A DNA stretch of 64,000 nucleotides from Olivibacter jilunii (GTDB lineage: Bacteria; Bacteroidota; Bacteroidia; Sphingobacteriales; Sphingobacteriaceae), in assembly GCF_900607235.1 (NCBI RefSeq), contig NZ_LR027860.1, positions 30,477 through 94,476 of the forward strand. Reading direction: 5' to 3'. This document shows, piece after piece, positions 35,286 through 43,635 of this stretch. Each line of letters opens with the position of its first letter. Within the stretch, counting starts at the first letter, position 1. The notes beneath the pieces were generated by a model that was given only the letters and a program-made list of their open reading frames with translations, made no database searches and had not been told where the DNA came from. A program made the position numbers and the translations under genes.

Positions 35286-36359
35286 ATGATGGAACAAATA
35301 GTCAAATATGGGCGTCGGCGCTTTTTAAGCGTCGCTGCATTAACCGTTGTTGCGGCAGAAATGAGCGGCATAGGTCTATTGAAAGCAGAGAACAGTAAAA
35401 TTCCTTTTTTAACTGAGAATGGCATAAGCCCTCGATTCCGAAATTCATCTTTTGATATAATTAAGCAGGTAAAAGCCGGCGTATTGGACCTTGGTTATGC
35501 CGAAGTTGGTCCAACCAACGGTCAAGCAGTTATTTTATTACATGGCTGGCCTTATGATATCCACAGTTACGCGGAGGTTAGCGCCTTATTGGCAAACGAA
35601 GGTTATCGAGTTATTGTACCTTACCTACGTGGCCATGGCAGTACAAGGTTTCTTTCCGACCAATCACCCAGAAATGGACAGCAGTCAGCAATTGCGATGG
35701 ACATTATTGCGTTGATGGATGCACTGAAAATCGATAAGGCTGTTATTGGTGGGTTTGACTGGGGGGCCCGCACGGCCAATATTATAGCTGCCTTATGGCC
35801 GCAACGTTGTAAAGCGATGGTTTCTGTAAGCGGCTATCTAATTGGAAGTCAACAAGCAAATGCAAATCCCCTATCGCCAAAAGCAGAGTTATCATGGTGG
35901 TACCAATTTTATTTTGCAACCGAACGTGGCCGCAAGGGCTATGAAGCAAATCGGCGCGATTTTGCAAAGCTTATTTGGCAAACGGCTTCACCCAAATGGG
36001 AATTTGATGATACCACATTCGAGCTGTCTGCACCTGCCTTGGATAATCCCGATCATGTTGCAATCGTCGTTCACAATTATCGTTGGCGTTTGGGTCTTGC
36101 GGCAGGTGAAAGCCAGTACGACTCCCTTGAAAAACAGCTGGCTGAGGGCCCGGTGATAAATGTTCCAACCATCACACTCGAAGGCGATGCAAATGGCGCT
36201 CCTCACCCCGACCCTGCTATATATGCTGCCAAATTTAAAGGTAAATACAGACATAGAACTCTTCAGGGGGGTATTGGACATAATTTACCGCAGGAAGCAC
36301 CTGAAGCTTTTGCCAAAGCCATTATAGAAGCTGATGATTACGCCAAAGCTTCACAATAG
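35286..36359 (+). CDS. exported alpha/beta hydrolase with Tat-type signal and Asp nucleophile
   Basis: 357 residues from ATG 35286 (35265 and 35289 are also possible). The N-terminus has a twin-arginine motif (GRRRFLSVAAL) and a hydrophobic stretch, so export by Tat is likely. Core motifs: ILLHGWPYDIHSY (oxyanion region), VIVPYLRGHGST, and the nucleophile elbow GGFDWGA, where Asp replaces Ser. That is the pattern of epoxide hydrolases and haloalkane dehalogenases. The catalytic His is likely in GGIGHNLPQEAPE near the C-terminus. It is the first of three hydrolase genes in a row, 42 bp before the next. Confidence 0.88.
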   Translation: MMEQIVKYGRRRFLSVAALTVVAAEMSGIGLLKAENSKIPFLTENGISPRFRNSSFDIIKQVKAGVLDLGYAEVGPTNGQAVILLHGWPYDIHSYAEVSALLANEGYRVIVPYLRGHGSTRFLSDQSPRNGQQSAIAMDIIALMDALKIDKAVIGGFDWGARTANIIAALWPQRCKAMVSVSGYLIGSQQANANPLSPKAELSWWYQFYFATERGRKGYEANRRDFAKLIWQTASPKWEFDDTTFELSAPALDNPDHVAIVVHNYRWRLGLAAGESQYDSLEKQLAEGPVINVPTITLEGDANGAPHPDPAIYAAKFKGKYRHRTLQGGIGHNLPQEAPEAFAKAIIEADDYAKASQ

Positions 36360-36401
36360 CTGATAAATCAACAAATATATTCACGACAAATCTCAAAACA
36401 A

Positions 36402-37193
36402 ATGAAAACAACATGTAAATGGTTTAATACCATCAAATTAACCCTTGTAGCTACACTTCTGATAAGCTGTCAATTACTTATAGCCACGGGAAATGCTTAT
36501 GCACAAGGCGTTCCTGTAAAGAATATCGTACTGGTGCACGGCGCTTTTGCGGATGGTTCGGGTTGGAAAGGAGTTTACGACATTCTTACTAAAAAGGGCT
36601 ACCATGTCAGTATTGTCCAGAATCCATTGACTTCACTTAGGGACGATGTTGCCGAAACGCAAAGTGTTATTGAAGCGAAGGATGGCCCGGTAATTTTAGT
36701 AGGTCATTCTTGGGGAGGCACCGTGATTACCGAAGCAGGTTTACACCCAAAGGTAAGTGGTTTGGTATATGTAGCCGCCTTTATGCCAGATAAAGGTGAA
36801 ACAACTGGAAAATGGGTTGCAGCCGCGCCTGCAGCACCTGAAGCTGGGTTTACAGCAACGGACAGGTTTGGGTTTGTATATTTTGATCCGATGAAATTTC
36901 ATGCTGGTTTTGCCGGTGATTTAAGTAAAGCGCAGAGCGACTTTATGAACGCTTCACAGGTACCGATTATCGGAAAGTGTTTTGAGGAGCCCGTTGAAAA
37001 CGCGGCCTGGAAAATGAAACCAAGCTACGCCATTGTTGCCACGGAAGATAAGGCCCTCAATCCGGAGACGGAGCGGGTTATGTATAAGCGCGCGCACGCT
37101 GATGTCACTGAAATTAAGGGTAGTCATGTAATTTTTATTTCACAAGCGGAAGCAGTAGCAGAGGTGATTATGAAAGCAGCAACTCAGCTATAA
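36402..37193 (+). CDS. secreted alpha/beta hydrolase (esterase-like)
   Basis: 263 residues. The Sec signal peptide ends near AYAQG (about 35). Motifs: IVLVHGAFADGSGWKGVYDIL, nucleophile Ser in LVGHSWGGTVITEAG, AAFMPDKGE, and catalytic His in IKGSHVIFISQAEAVAEVI. This resembles small secreted hydrolases related to hydroxynitrile lyases and esterases such as SABP2-like proteins. It lies between two other hydrolases, probably in one operon. Confidence 0.9.
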   Translation: MKTTCKWFNTIKLTLVATLLISCQLLIATGNAYAQGVPVKNIVLVHGAFADGSGWKGVYDILTKKGYHVSIVQNPLTSLRDDVAETQSVIEAKDGPVILVGHSWGGTVITEAGLHPKVSGLVYVAAFMPDKGETTGKWVAAAPAAPEAGFTATDRFGFVYFDPMKFHAGFAGDLSKAQSDFMNASQVPIIGKCFEEPVENAAWKMKPSYAIVATEDKALNPETERVMYKRAHADVTEIKGSHVIFISQAEAVAEVIMKAATQL

Positions 37194-37282
37194 CAAGTTA
37201 ACAGTACATATATTAACGATGTGCCGATTCCTTTTCACGAAGTCCAATTTTATTAGCCTATTGCCTTACTAAAAACAACAAT

Positions 37283-38209
37283 ATGAAAAAAATTATCTTA
37301 TCAGTACTAGTCGCGCTTCAACTATTATCCTGTAAAAAAGAGGACGGTCCGCAAGAAGGCTCCAATATGGATGAAATAGATTATCATCAAACAGCAAGCA
37401 CCCAATTTATTAAAGTAGGAGAAGTTAAATTTGCTTACAGGGTTTTAGGCAAAACGGATGATATACCGCTTGTTATGGTTTCTCCTTTGGGTAGCTCTAT
37501 GGATGATTGGGATCCTGCCATTACAAATGGCTTAGCCGAAAAGAATAAAGTAATCTTATTTGATCTTGAAGGGGCTGGCTCTTCAAGCGGCCACACGCCC
37601 GAAAATATACCTGATATGGCTAAGGGTGTGGTAGCCTTTATAAAAGCTTTGGGGTATAAGAAAGTAAATCTTCTGGGTTTTTCAATGGGCGGATTTATCA
37701 GTCAGCAGATTATATTAACTGAACCTACCCTTGTAAATAAACTGATTTTAACCGGAACAGGACCCAAAGGTAGTGAAGGGCTTTCGAAGTTACCAGAGCT
37801 GCTGGAAAGCACGGCAAATCTGAGTCCGGAGGAGAGTTTTTTACATGTTGGTTTCACTAAATCCAACGCTAGCCGGCAAGCAGGAAAACGCGTCTACGAA
37901 AGAATTCAAAAGCGTGTAATCGATCGCGATCTTCCCTTGAGTGCACAGAGTGCCACAGCAGAATTAACCGCGGTACTGAAATGGGCTACCCCCTACCCGG
38001 ATGCGCTGAAAGAGTTGGCAACAGTTAAACAACTGGTTTTGATTGCACAAGGTCAGGAAGATGTTCCCACTCCGGTGATAAATGCTATAAAGATGTCCGA
38101 GCATATACCAAATGCGCGGCTGATCGTCTATAAAGATGCGGGTCATGCGGCTGCTTTTCAATATGCACTTGATTTCGTACAGCAAGCAATTGAGTTTTTA
38201 AACAATTAA
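37283..38209 (+). CDS. alpha/beta hydrolase lipoprotein
   Basis: 308 residues, lipobox LQLLSC (Cys about 17). An Asp-rich linker precedes the hydrolase: IPLVMVSPLGSSMDDWDP, nucleophile Ser in LLGFSMGGFISQQ, acid Asp near GQEDVPTP, and catalytic His in YKDAGHAAAFQY. The oxyanion motif is SPLGSS instead of HG. It lies 89 bp downstream of the previous hydrolase and 5 bp before a small secreted protein. Substrate unknown. Confidence 0.9.
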   Translation: MKKIILSVLVALQLLSCKKEDGPQEGSNMDEIDYHQTASTQFIKVGEVKFAYRVLGKTDDIPLVMVSPLGSSMDDWDPAITNGLAEKNKVILFDLEGAGSSSGHTPENIPDMAKGVVAFIKALGYKKVNLLGFSMGGFISQQIILTEPTLVNKLILTGTGPKGSEGLSKLPELLESTANLSPEESFLHVGFTKSNASRQAGKRVYERIQKRVIDRDLPLSAQSATAELTAVLKWATPYPDALKELATVKQLVLIAQGQEDVPTPVINAIKMSEHIPNARLIVYKDAGHAAAFQYALDFVQQAIEFLNN

Positions 38210-38214
38210 AACGA

Positions 38215-38628
38215 ATGAAAATAATAACTGCTTTCATGTTGGCCCTTTCCTTTAGTGTATCAGCCAACGCCCAATCCTTATCCCCAGGGGGGATAAGGTC
38301 ATCACAAGAATTGGCACCTAGTAAATTATTATCTATAGGCGTCACAAAATCCGCATTTCCGCAATCGCCGAGCTATATCAGTAAACAAGCGGATTTTGTA
38401 TATTTTCCCTTTAGCGAACCCGTGGAAATCAACCAATACCCGCCAATTGGCCAGCGCTTGGACTTAATAACGTCTTTTGCAATTGGACGGGAGTCATACG
38501 ATAAAGCTGCACTCTATAAACAACATTTGAAGTTGCCGGGTAAGTTTGTCTTTAGCGGTTCGCTGGAAGTTATACCCTGTAATGACCTCAGTTATTTTAT
38601 TCCTGAACCAATTGCTCGGAATTATTAA
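38215..38628 (+). CDS. small secreted protein of unknown function
   Basis: 137 residues, not recognised. The signal peptide (residues 1-20, SANAQS) is clear. The mature part is about 117 residues with a single Cys (VIPCNDLSY), no evident repeat or motif, and moderately basic. The start lies 5 bp after the hydrolase lipoprotein, so it is probably translated from the same mRNA and could be a partner. Confidence 0.7.
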   Translation: MKIITAFMLALSFSVSANAQSLSPGGIRSSQELAPSKLLSIGVTKSAFPQSPSYISKQADFVYFPFSEPVEINQYPPIGQRLDLITSFAIGRESYDKAALYKQHLKLPGKFVFSGSLEVIPCNDLSYFIPEPIARNY

Positions 38629-39065
38629 CTTTACTCATTCGTGCTCTCCAAATAACGTCTCTTATTTGTACAGTACCTTGTTATATGAGGTTTAGATTTG
38701 TCATTCAGTAACGACTGAATATAGCGATGGTGAAGATGCATTTTCATTGAGCACGACAATGCCTACGTCATTTTTTACAGCAAATTTGTTTGGAAAAATG
38801 AACATTCGGTGCCATACACATTAAATTTGACCAATCAATTTTCCATTTTTCAACAGATAATTTATACCTTGTACATGTGAAATAATATGCTAGTGTACTT
38901 GTATTTTTTCTATAAAAGAACCTTAAGAAGCGGAAGAGAGACAGCTATACGACTTTTATGCAATTCGATGATATTATGTATAAAACAATTTATCTTAGTT
39001 TGTAAGTAACTATCGTAACGGAAAGTTAGTGGCATTGTAAACGCGCTAAAAAACTGTCGCCAACT
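38629..39065. other. non-coding gap
   Basis: 437 bp, AT-rich. No ORF with coding character, no strong hairpin and no exact promoter box were seen. It should contain the promoter of the membrane protein/molybdoenzyme pair. Confidence 0.5.
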
Positions 39066-39362
39066 ATGAAAAAATATAGAATATTACTTTGGGGAGCGGG
39101 CACCGTTTTACTTTTTACTTTTTTTACTGCGTTTTCCTATCGTGGCGGTATGCCTTACACCGATGATACAACGATGGGATTTCCGCTTATATTCCTCCGA
39201 AAATCAGTTGGTCAAAACGTGGAGACAGGACTTTTTGCTGAAATAAAGGACTTTCACTTTGGGTATCTTTTTATCGACATCGTTTTTTCAGTACTACTTG
39301 TTCTCGGTTTATTTAAGCTGTTCCGATTTAAATATACCGTCCCGGATGAAGAGGATAGCTGA
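39066..39362 (+). CDS. small two-helix membrane protein upstream of a sulfite-oxidase-like gene
   Basis: 98 residues with two membrane helices (LLWGAGTVLLFTFFTAFSY and YLFIDIVFSVLLVLGLFKLF) and a charged C-terminus. It is not a recognised family. It lies 15 bp before the molybdoenzyme gene, so it could anchor or support it, but this is inference from position. Confidence 0.7.
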   Translation: MKKYRILLWGAGTVLLFTFFTAFSYRGGMPYTDDTTMGFPLIFLRKSVGQNVETGLFAEIKDFHFGYLFIDIVFSVLLVLGLFKLFRFKYTVPDEEDS

Positions 39363-39377
39363 TATGACAGACACTTA

Positions 39378-40082
39378 ATGAAGCCCGATATGGAAGGATC
39401 AGCAAAATTGAATCGTATTGTAGAGGCGAGAATGAAATTAAAAGCACGTTTCGCAGCAAAAATGAAAGATACGCCCTCTATGGCGGACGACAAACCCATG
39501 GGGACGGGTAAAATAAATCGGCATGGGATGCCAACTATTCCTATAGGACAGGCTGTAACTACCAAATGGCCGGTTTTAGACCTCGGTTATCAGCCCGATA
39601 TTTCGCTAGATCGTTGGCGTTTAAGGATAGACGGCAATGTAAAGCATCCGGTTATGTTAACTTGGGAAGATTTTATGGCACTACCACAGACCCATGACAT
39701 ATCCGACTTCCACTGCGTCACTACTTGGTCCAAACTGGATATGAGCTGGATTGGTGTCAGTATGTTGGATTTAGCTGCACTTGTGCAACCTCACGAAGAC
39801 GCAACTCATATTCTTTGTCATGGCTATGATACTTATACTACTAACCTTTCATTAGAAGAGGCCTTGAAGCCAGACGTGCTTTTAGTGCATACCTTTGAGA
39901 ACCAACCGCTGGCGAAGGAACACGGCGGGCCTTGTCGTATGATTACACCTCAACTTTATGCTTGGAAAGGCGCCAAATGGATAAAAAGAATTGAATTCCT
40001 GAACCAGGACCAACCAGGCTTTTGGGAGGAGCGTGGTTATTCGAATACCGCTTATCCTTGGCGTAATGATCGTTATGATTAA
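39378..40082 (+). CDS. sulfite-oxidase-like molybdopterin oxidoreductase
   Basis: 234 residues, no signal peptide. It matches the sulfite oxidase molybdopterin domain (Oxidored_molyb): YQPDISLDRWRLRIDGNVKHPVMLTWEDFMALP, the molybdenum-ligand Cys in FHCVTTWSKLDMSWIGV, HGYDTYTTNLSLEEAL, and GPCRMITPQLYAWKGAKWIKRIEF near the C-terminus. The haem domain of true sulfite oxidases is absent. The physiological electron partner could be the preceding membrane protein, which lacks a haem motif. The substrate may be sulfite, an oxidised sulfur compound or another oxo-anion. Confidence 0.9.
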   Translation: MKPDMEGSAKLNRIVEARMKLKARFAAKMKDTPSMADDKPMGTGKINRHGMPTIPIGQAVTTKWPVLDLGYQPDISLDRWRLRIDGNVKHPVMLTWEDFMALPQTHDISDFHCVTTWSKLDMSWIGVSMLDLAALVQPHEDATHILCHGYDTYTTNLSLEEALKPDVLLVHTFENQPLAKEHGGPCRMITPQLYAWKGAKWIKRIEFLNQDQPGFWEERGYSNTAYPWRNDRYD

Positions 40083-40433
40083 CCAAAGAACGATTCTATT
40101 CATCAAATTTTGATAAAAAAGCCACCCGGATCCAAAAGGGTGGCCAAATCAAAAATGAAATCTATTCGTTTCCTATGCATGGAAACTTCTCAAAAATAAC
40201 CTTGACCTATTGAATTGAAGTAAGAAAACAAAGAAACCGTTAATATTTTTAATTAACACTATATTAAACAAACTGATAATAAACAACATAAACAAATAAA
40301 ACTAATATTATCATATATTTTGCACGGTATTTGTTATAACTTCATGTCGCGCAGTTCCTTTTGCCGTTAGAGGCTAAACAATATAGAGCTTTTTTTCACT
40401 TGTGTAATTTGTGCGAAGTTATGCTATACCGCT
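40083..40433. other. non-coding gap with a GC hairpin
   Basis: 351 bp. GCCACCC at 40121-40127 pairs with GGGTGGC at 40138-40144 across a ten-base loop. The T run is on the minus-strand side, so as a plus-strand terminator it is imperfect. The rest is AT-rich with no ORF. Confidence 0.55.
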
Positions 40434-40802
40434 ATGACTAAGAAAAAAACAATGTTATACGTTGAAGACGATTCAGAGATGCAAGGTCTGATTATGGATA
40501 TTCTCGATTATGAAGGTATTGAAGTTATCATGGACACCGGGAAAAACTTGTATAGATTGCTGGATGAACATGAGGTAGGCATGATTTTAATGGATGAAAA
40601 TCTGCGATGGTGTCAGGGAAGCGATCTTTGTAAGCAGCTTAAATCCTTAAGTAATTACCAGCATGTACCGGTAATTATGATATCCGGACTATGGGATATT
40701 CCATCAATTGCACTGGAATGCGGAGCAGATGGATATATACGTAAACCCTTTGATATGTATGATATTATGTCGACAATCAATCTACACTACGCGCATTCAT
40801 AG
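40434..40802 (+). CDS. single-domain response regulator
   Basis: 122 residues consisting of a receiver domain only. Acidic pair EDD (11-13), phospho-acceptor Asp54 in ILMDENL, Ser in MISGLWD, Lys in YIRKPFD. No output domain. It lies alone, not next to a kinase. It could act in a phosphorelay or by protein contacts. Confidence 0.88.
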   Translation: MTKKKTMLYVEDDSEMQGLIMDILDYEGIEVIMDTGKNLYRLLDEHEVGMILMDENLRWCQGSDLCKQLKSLSNYQHVPVIMISGLWDIPSIALECGADGYIRKPFDMYDIMSTINLHYAHS

Positions 40803-40968
40803 TCTAAGCTGATTATTCATGACGGTCTATCGCCATTTTGATTTTCCACCGTTTCTGCAATACTTAGGTACTGACATTTATCAGAGCAGTAGCCGTATTA
40901 TCATTATTCCGCCTATAAAATTGTACTGAATTAGTTAACAAATAAGTTAAAACAGTTACTTTTACGTC

Positions 40969-41538
40969 ATGTCTGATAGAATAAAACCGTGGACTCTTTT
41001 AGAAGACGAGGATATTTCGCCAAGCGTCTGGTATCCTCTACATAAGCAAAAAGTAGAATTACCAAATGGTCTGATCGTAGATGATTACTTTTTATCTCCA
41101 CTGGGCGATGTGGTGCAGGTTTTAGCTTTTACTCCTGACAATCAGGTGGTACTTACTCGTCAATATAAACATGGGCTTGGCGAAATTCTAATTGAAGTGC
41201 CCGGAGGAATGCAACAAAAGGATAAAACGCTAAAACAATCAGCCGTAGCCGAGCTTGAAGAAGAGTGTGGAATCAAAGCCGCTGAGGAAGATTTGAAATT
41301 TATCTGTCGTTTTGCTATTAATCCAACTAAACTCAAACAAATAACCTATGGCTATATCTTATTTAATGCTGAATTCAATGCTGTACAACGTCTGGACATC
41401 ACTGAAAATATAGAAGTAATTACGTTACCGGCATCGGAAGCGCTTCGTATGGTTGAAAATGGTGAAATTTGGGTTACGGATTCAATGAATTTAATATTAA
41501 TGGCAGCAAGAAAATATCCGGCTATTTTTAATGTCTAA
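40969..41538 (+). CDS. NUDIX hydrolase
   Basis: 189 residues. ADP-ribose-pyrophosphatase-like layout: VVQVLAFTPDNQVVLTRQYKHGLGEILIEVPGG, then the Nudix box region GMQQKDKTLKQSAVAELEEECGI. The box is not canonical: the first Glu is Lys and the Arg of REUxEExGU is Ala, while the EE pair is kept. Activity may be altered but metal ligands look retained. Convergent with the TetR gene (17-bp gap). Confidence 0.88.
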   Translation: MSDRIKPWTLLEDEDISPSVWYPLHKQKVELPNGLIVDDYFLSPLGDVVQVLAFTPDNQVVLTRQYKHGLGEILIEVPGGMQQKDKTLKQSAVAELEEECGIKAAEEDLKFICRFAINPTKLKQITYGYILFNAEFNAVQRLDITENIEVITLPASEALRMVENGEIWVTDSMNLILMAARKYPAIFNV

Positions 41539-41555
41539 GAATCCTTTGCTTACGA

Positions 41556-42212
41556 CTAGGTCATTTGTTGATTAGCTATATCTCCATCTAAACCGTTAAT
41601 AGCGGTTTTTATTAAATATATTAAAAACTGTCTCAAATTTATTTTGAACTCTTTCTGCAAACACATAACACCGAAACAAGAAGCATGTCCACCTATTCTG
41701 TATTGAAACGCCATATACGTAATACCACCTAAAATAATCGGGAATAGAAACTCGAGGAGAAACGGCTTTCCCGTTGAGTCAGTTAATTCGGATGTTTTCA
41801 TCATCTTCAACATGCGTCGTTCACGAGCCGATACCATTTTCGCGATCGCAGCATCTGTTCCCATAAATTCGGCAACTGCGAATTCTCGGTATAGGGGATC
41901 TCTCATAAGTGCATCAAAATGTTGAACGATAAGGTGCGCTAAGAGTTCAAATCGCATAGCTTCCTCCTGTCTCGCCGCTAAAGCGACTATTTGGGGTAAG
42001 TTCGCAATAAGGTAGTCGTGTCGGCTGTACAGTTCTTTTTTTACACCATCTAAACTACCGAAATGATTATAGATCGTCCACCGGGTGAATTTGGATCTAT
42101 CGGCGAGACGACTTATTTTTAGTGCTTGAAGACCTTTTTCTCGTATGATATTGGCAGCTGCCTCTAAAATAATAGCTCTTGTGCGCTGTGCGTTTTTTTT
42201 CTCTATCTCCAT
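41556..42212 (-). CDS. TetR-family transcriptional regulator
   Basis: 218 residues from ATG 42212; an in-frame ATG at 42329 adds 39 uncharacteristic residues. The N-terminal HTH is typical: QRTRAIILEAAANIIREKGLQALKISRLADRSKFTRWTIYNHFGSLDGVKKELYSRHDYL. The ligand-binding C-terminus is not diagnostic. Its target is not evident; it is separated by non-coding sequence from the RiPP-like locus. Confidence 0.88.
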   Translation of the reverse strand: MEIEKKNAQRTRAIILEAAANIIREKGLQALKISRLADRSKFTRWTIYNHFGSLDGVKKELYSRHDYLIANLPQIVALAARQEEAMRFELLAHLIVQHFDALMRDPLYREFAVAEFMGTDAAIAKMVSARERRMLKMMKTSELTDSTGKPFLLEFLFPIILGGITYMAFQYRIGGHASCFGVMCLQKEFKINLRQFLIYLIKTAINGLDGDIANQQMT

Positions 42213-43054
42213 CGTAACCCTATCTATAGGTGTATACGAAATTGCATGGTTTGCCTTGCAATTAACAGTTAACTTTACGAACAGTGCTATAGCATCTATC
42301 AATTCGTTTTCTTGGTCTACTTTTCGCATGCTGAGCCATGCGAGCTTATACTTCGATTTAGTTAATTTGTCTTAGGTTTGGCCTCATATCACGTCGAATG
42401 GTATCCAGTCTACAGACTGACTTTCTCAAACGGCTACCAGACGTTGCTGATGTAATGTTGTTTCTCTTCGGAAAGTTTGCCGTATTCACTACGGGTAGAC
42501 ATAGTTTGAAGCGAGAGCATAACACTTTCTTAGCCAATTTTCAATAAACAGCATAGTACTGGAATACCTTCGATCATGTTCCAAATTGACAATAATATAT
42601 TGTTCAATATGAAATATCCTTGAGCAAATGTAAGTATTATAATCACTCTGAACGAGCCTCCACCAGATGCAGATCACTTTCATTAAATTATTGCTACACT
42701 TTTCTGATTTTGTTGATAAAATCATTTATTACAACAGATAATCAATAACTTACAAAAAATACCTCGGTTATATCCTAAAAGAACGGGTGACAATTGCGCA
42801 CATCAAGCACTAAAGAAGCCGAATTATCTATTCTACACTAAATTGAATTTGTGGTTGACTGATGATTTATTAAATACCTAATATAAGTCGTCACGAGCAA
42901 CAGATTTCTTCATACCAACTTGGTAGCAAAAATTCTTGGCAAAACGATGTTGAGCGTATATGCAAGTTGGTATAAGAAGATAGGCGGTTGATTAAATAAA
43001 CATGCCTATCAAATTCATTCCCCTCAAATTAGCCTAGGATAAATTATAAACAAC
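42213..43054. other. long non-coding region ahead of the RiPP-like locus
   Basis: 842 bp between the TetR gene and the 51-codon peptide gene, with no convincing gene. It holds a notable inverted repeat at 42912-42973 about 80 bp before the peptide ATG. No exact TAnnTTTG box was found near the peptide gene. Confidence 0.55.
42912..42973. promoter_or_regulatory. 11-bp perfect inverted repeat upstream of the peptide gene
   Basis: ATACCAACTTG (42912-42922) and its exact complement CAAGTTGGTAT (42963-42973) are separated by 40 bp. CTTC/GAAG flanks nearly extend it. The 51-bp centre-to-centre distance is about five helical turns, which would suit two half-sites for a looping or cooperative LytTR-type regulator; it could also be a long hairpin. 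Assignment is inference. Confidence 0.5.
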
Positions 43055-43210
43055 ATGGAAAAGTTTAACAAAAGTCTTTTAGAAAGTTATTTAAGAATCG
43101 AAGCAGAGTGTATCTGCACTATAGACGCACCGCGCGAAAGTAACCAGCATCTTCGAGATGGTGACGAAACAGTGAGCAGCATGACCTTTACCACATCGAA
43201 TTTCATTTAA
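43055..43210 (+). CDS. putative RiPP precursor peptide (51 residues, Ser/Thr-rich C-terminus)
   Basis: 51 codons from ATG 43055 to TAA 43208-43210, too short for ordinary gene calls. The N-terminal part (MEKFNKSLLESYLRIE) is amphipathic and has FNKSLLE, loosely like the FNLD-type recognition motif of class I lanthipeptide leaders. Two Cys sit at 19 and 21 (ECIC). The C-terminal 13 residues, TVSSMTFTTSNFI, have seven Ser/Thr and no Cys. It directly precedes a receiver gene (26 bp) and the LanB dehydratase, the usual position of a precursor. If the C-terminus is the core, dehydration would give dehydroamino acids without a local Cys for ring closure. It has no GG or other clear protease site. 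Not recognised as a known family; the precursor role is inference from size, composition and context. Confidence 0.6.
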   Translation: MEKFNKSLLESYLRIEAECICTIDAPRESNQHLRDGDETVSSMTFTTSNFI

Positions 43211-43236
43211 TACTCACCTTGCTAAAATAAAGGAAT

Positions 43237-43623
43237 ATGCGATGCTTGATATGCGCTATCGTGGAGGATGAGCCGCTCGCTGTACAAATGCTCAAGGGCT
43301 ATATCAGTAAACGGTCCGATTTAACGTTGGTAGCTACGATTGATAATGTGTACGATTTTCATGTGATTATAAAAAGAATTACGCCGGATATCATCTTCCT
43401 TGATTTCAAAACACCTGGTTTTGATGGCGATGTTGACAAAATACTGGATCAAATCTCACCTAATTCAATTGTTATCAACACATCTGCTTCACCCCTATCC
43501 CACTTCAGAAATAAAGAAGAAATAGAAAACAATAATAAGGTTTATGAATTATTGAAGCCCTTTTCGCTTGAAAAATTCAATGAATGCATTGACTTTTTGT
43601 TAGGAATAGGACACTTCCAGTAG
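43237..43623 (+). CDS. stand-alone receiver-domain protein in the RiPP-like locus
   Basis: 128 residues: a CheY-like receiver of the type usually fused to LytTR domains, but with no DNA-binding part. Conserved sites: VEDEP, phospho-acceptor Asp in IIFLDFKTPGFDG, NTSAS as the Ser/Thr site, and LLKPFSLEKFNECI. It lies between the precursor-like gene and the dehydratase gene (12-bp gap), so it is in the same transcript. It may compete with or titrate the phosphate of the LytTR system, or act by protein contacts. Alternative: a truncated LytTR regulator. Confidence 0.85.
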   Translation: MRCLICAIVEDEPLAVQMLKGYISKRSDLTLVATIDNVYDFHVIIKRITPDIIFLDFKTPGFDGDVDKILDQISPNSIVINTSASPLSHFRNKEEIENNNKVYELLKPFSLEKFNECIDFLLGIGHFQ

Positions 43624-43635
43624 ACTCTGCATGCG

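Noticed and set aside
40121-40144. Hairpin as a regular terminator of the molybdoenzyme gene
   Set aside because: The T run is on the wrong side for the plus strand, so only a hairpin can be claimed.
42489-42725. Minus-strand ORF of 78 codons upstream of the RiPP-like locus
   Set aside because: No signal, domain or family pattern; composition looks like random AT-rich translation, and it lies in a region that otherwise looks non-coding.
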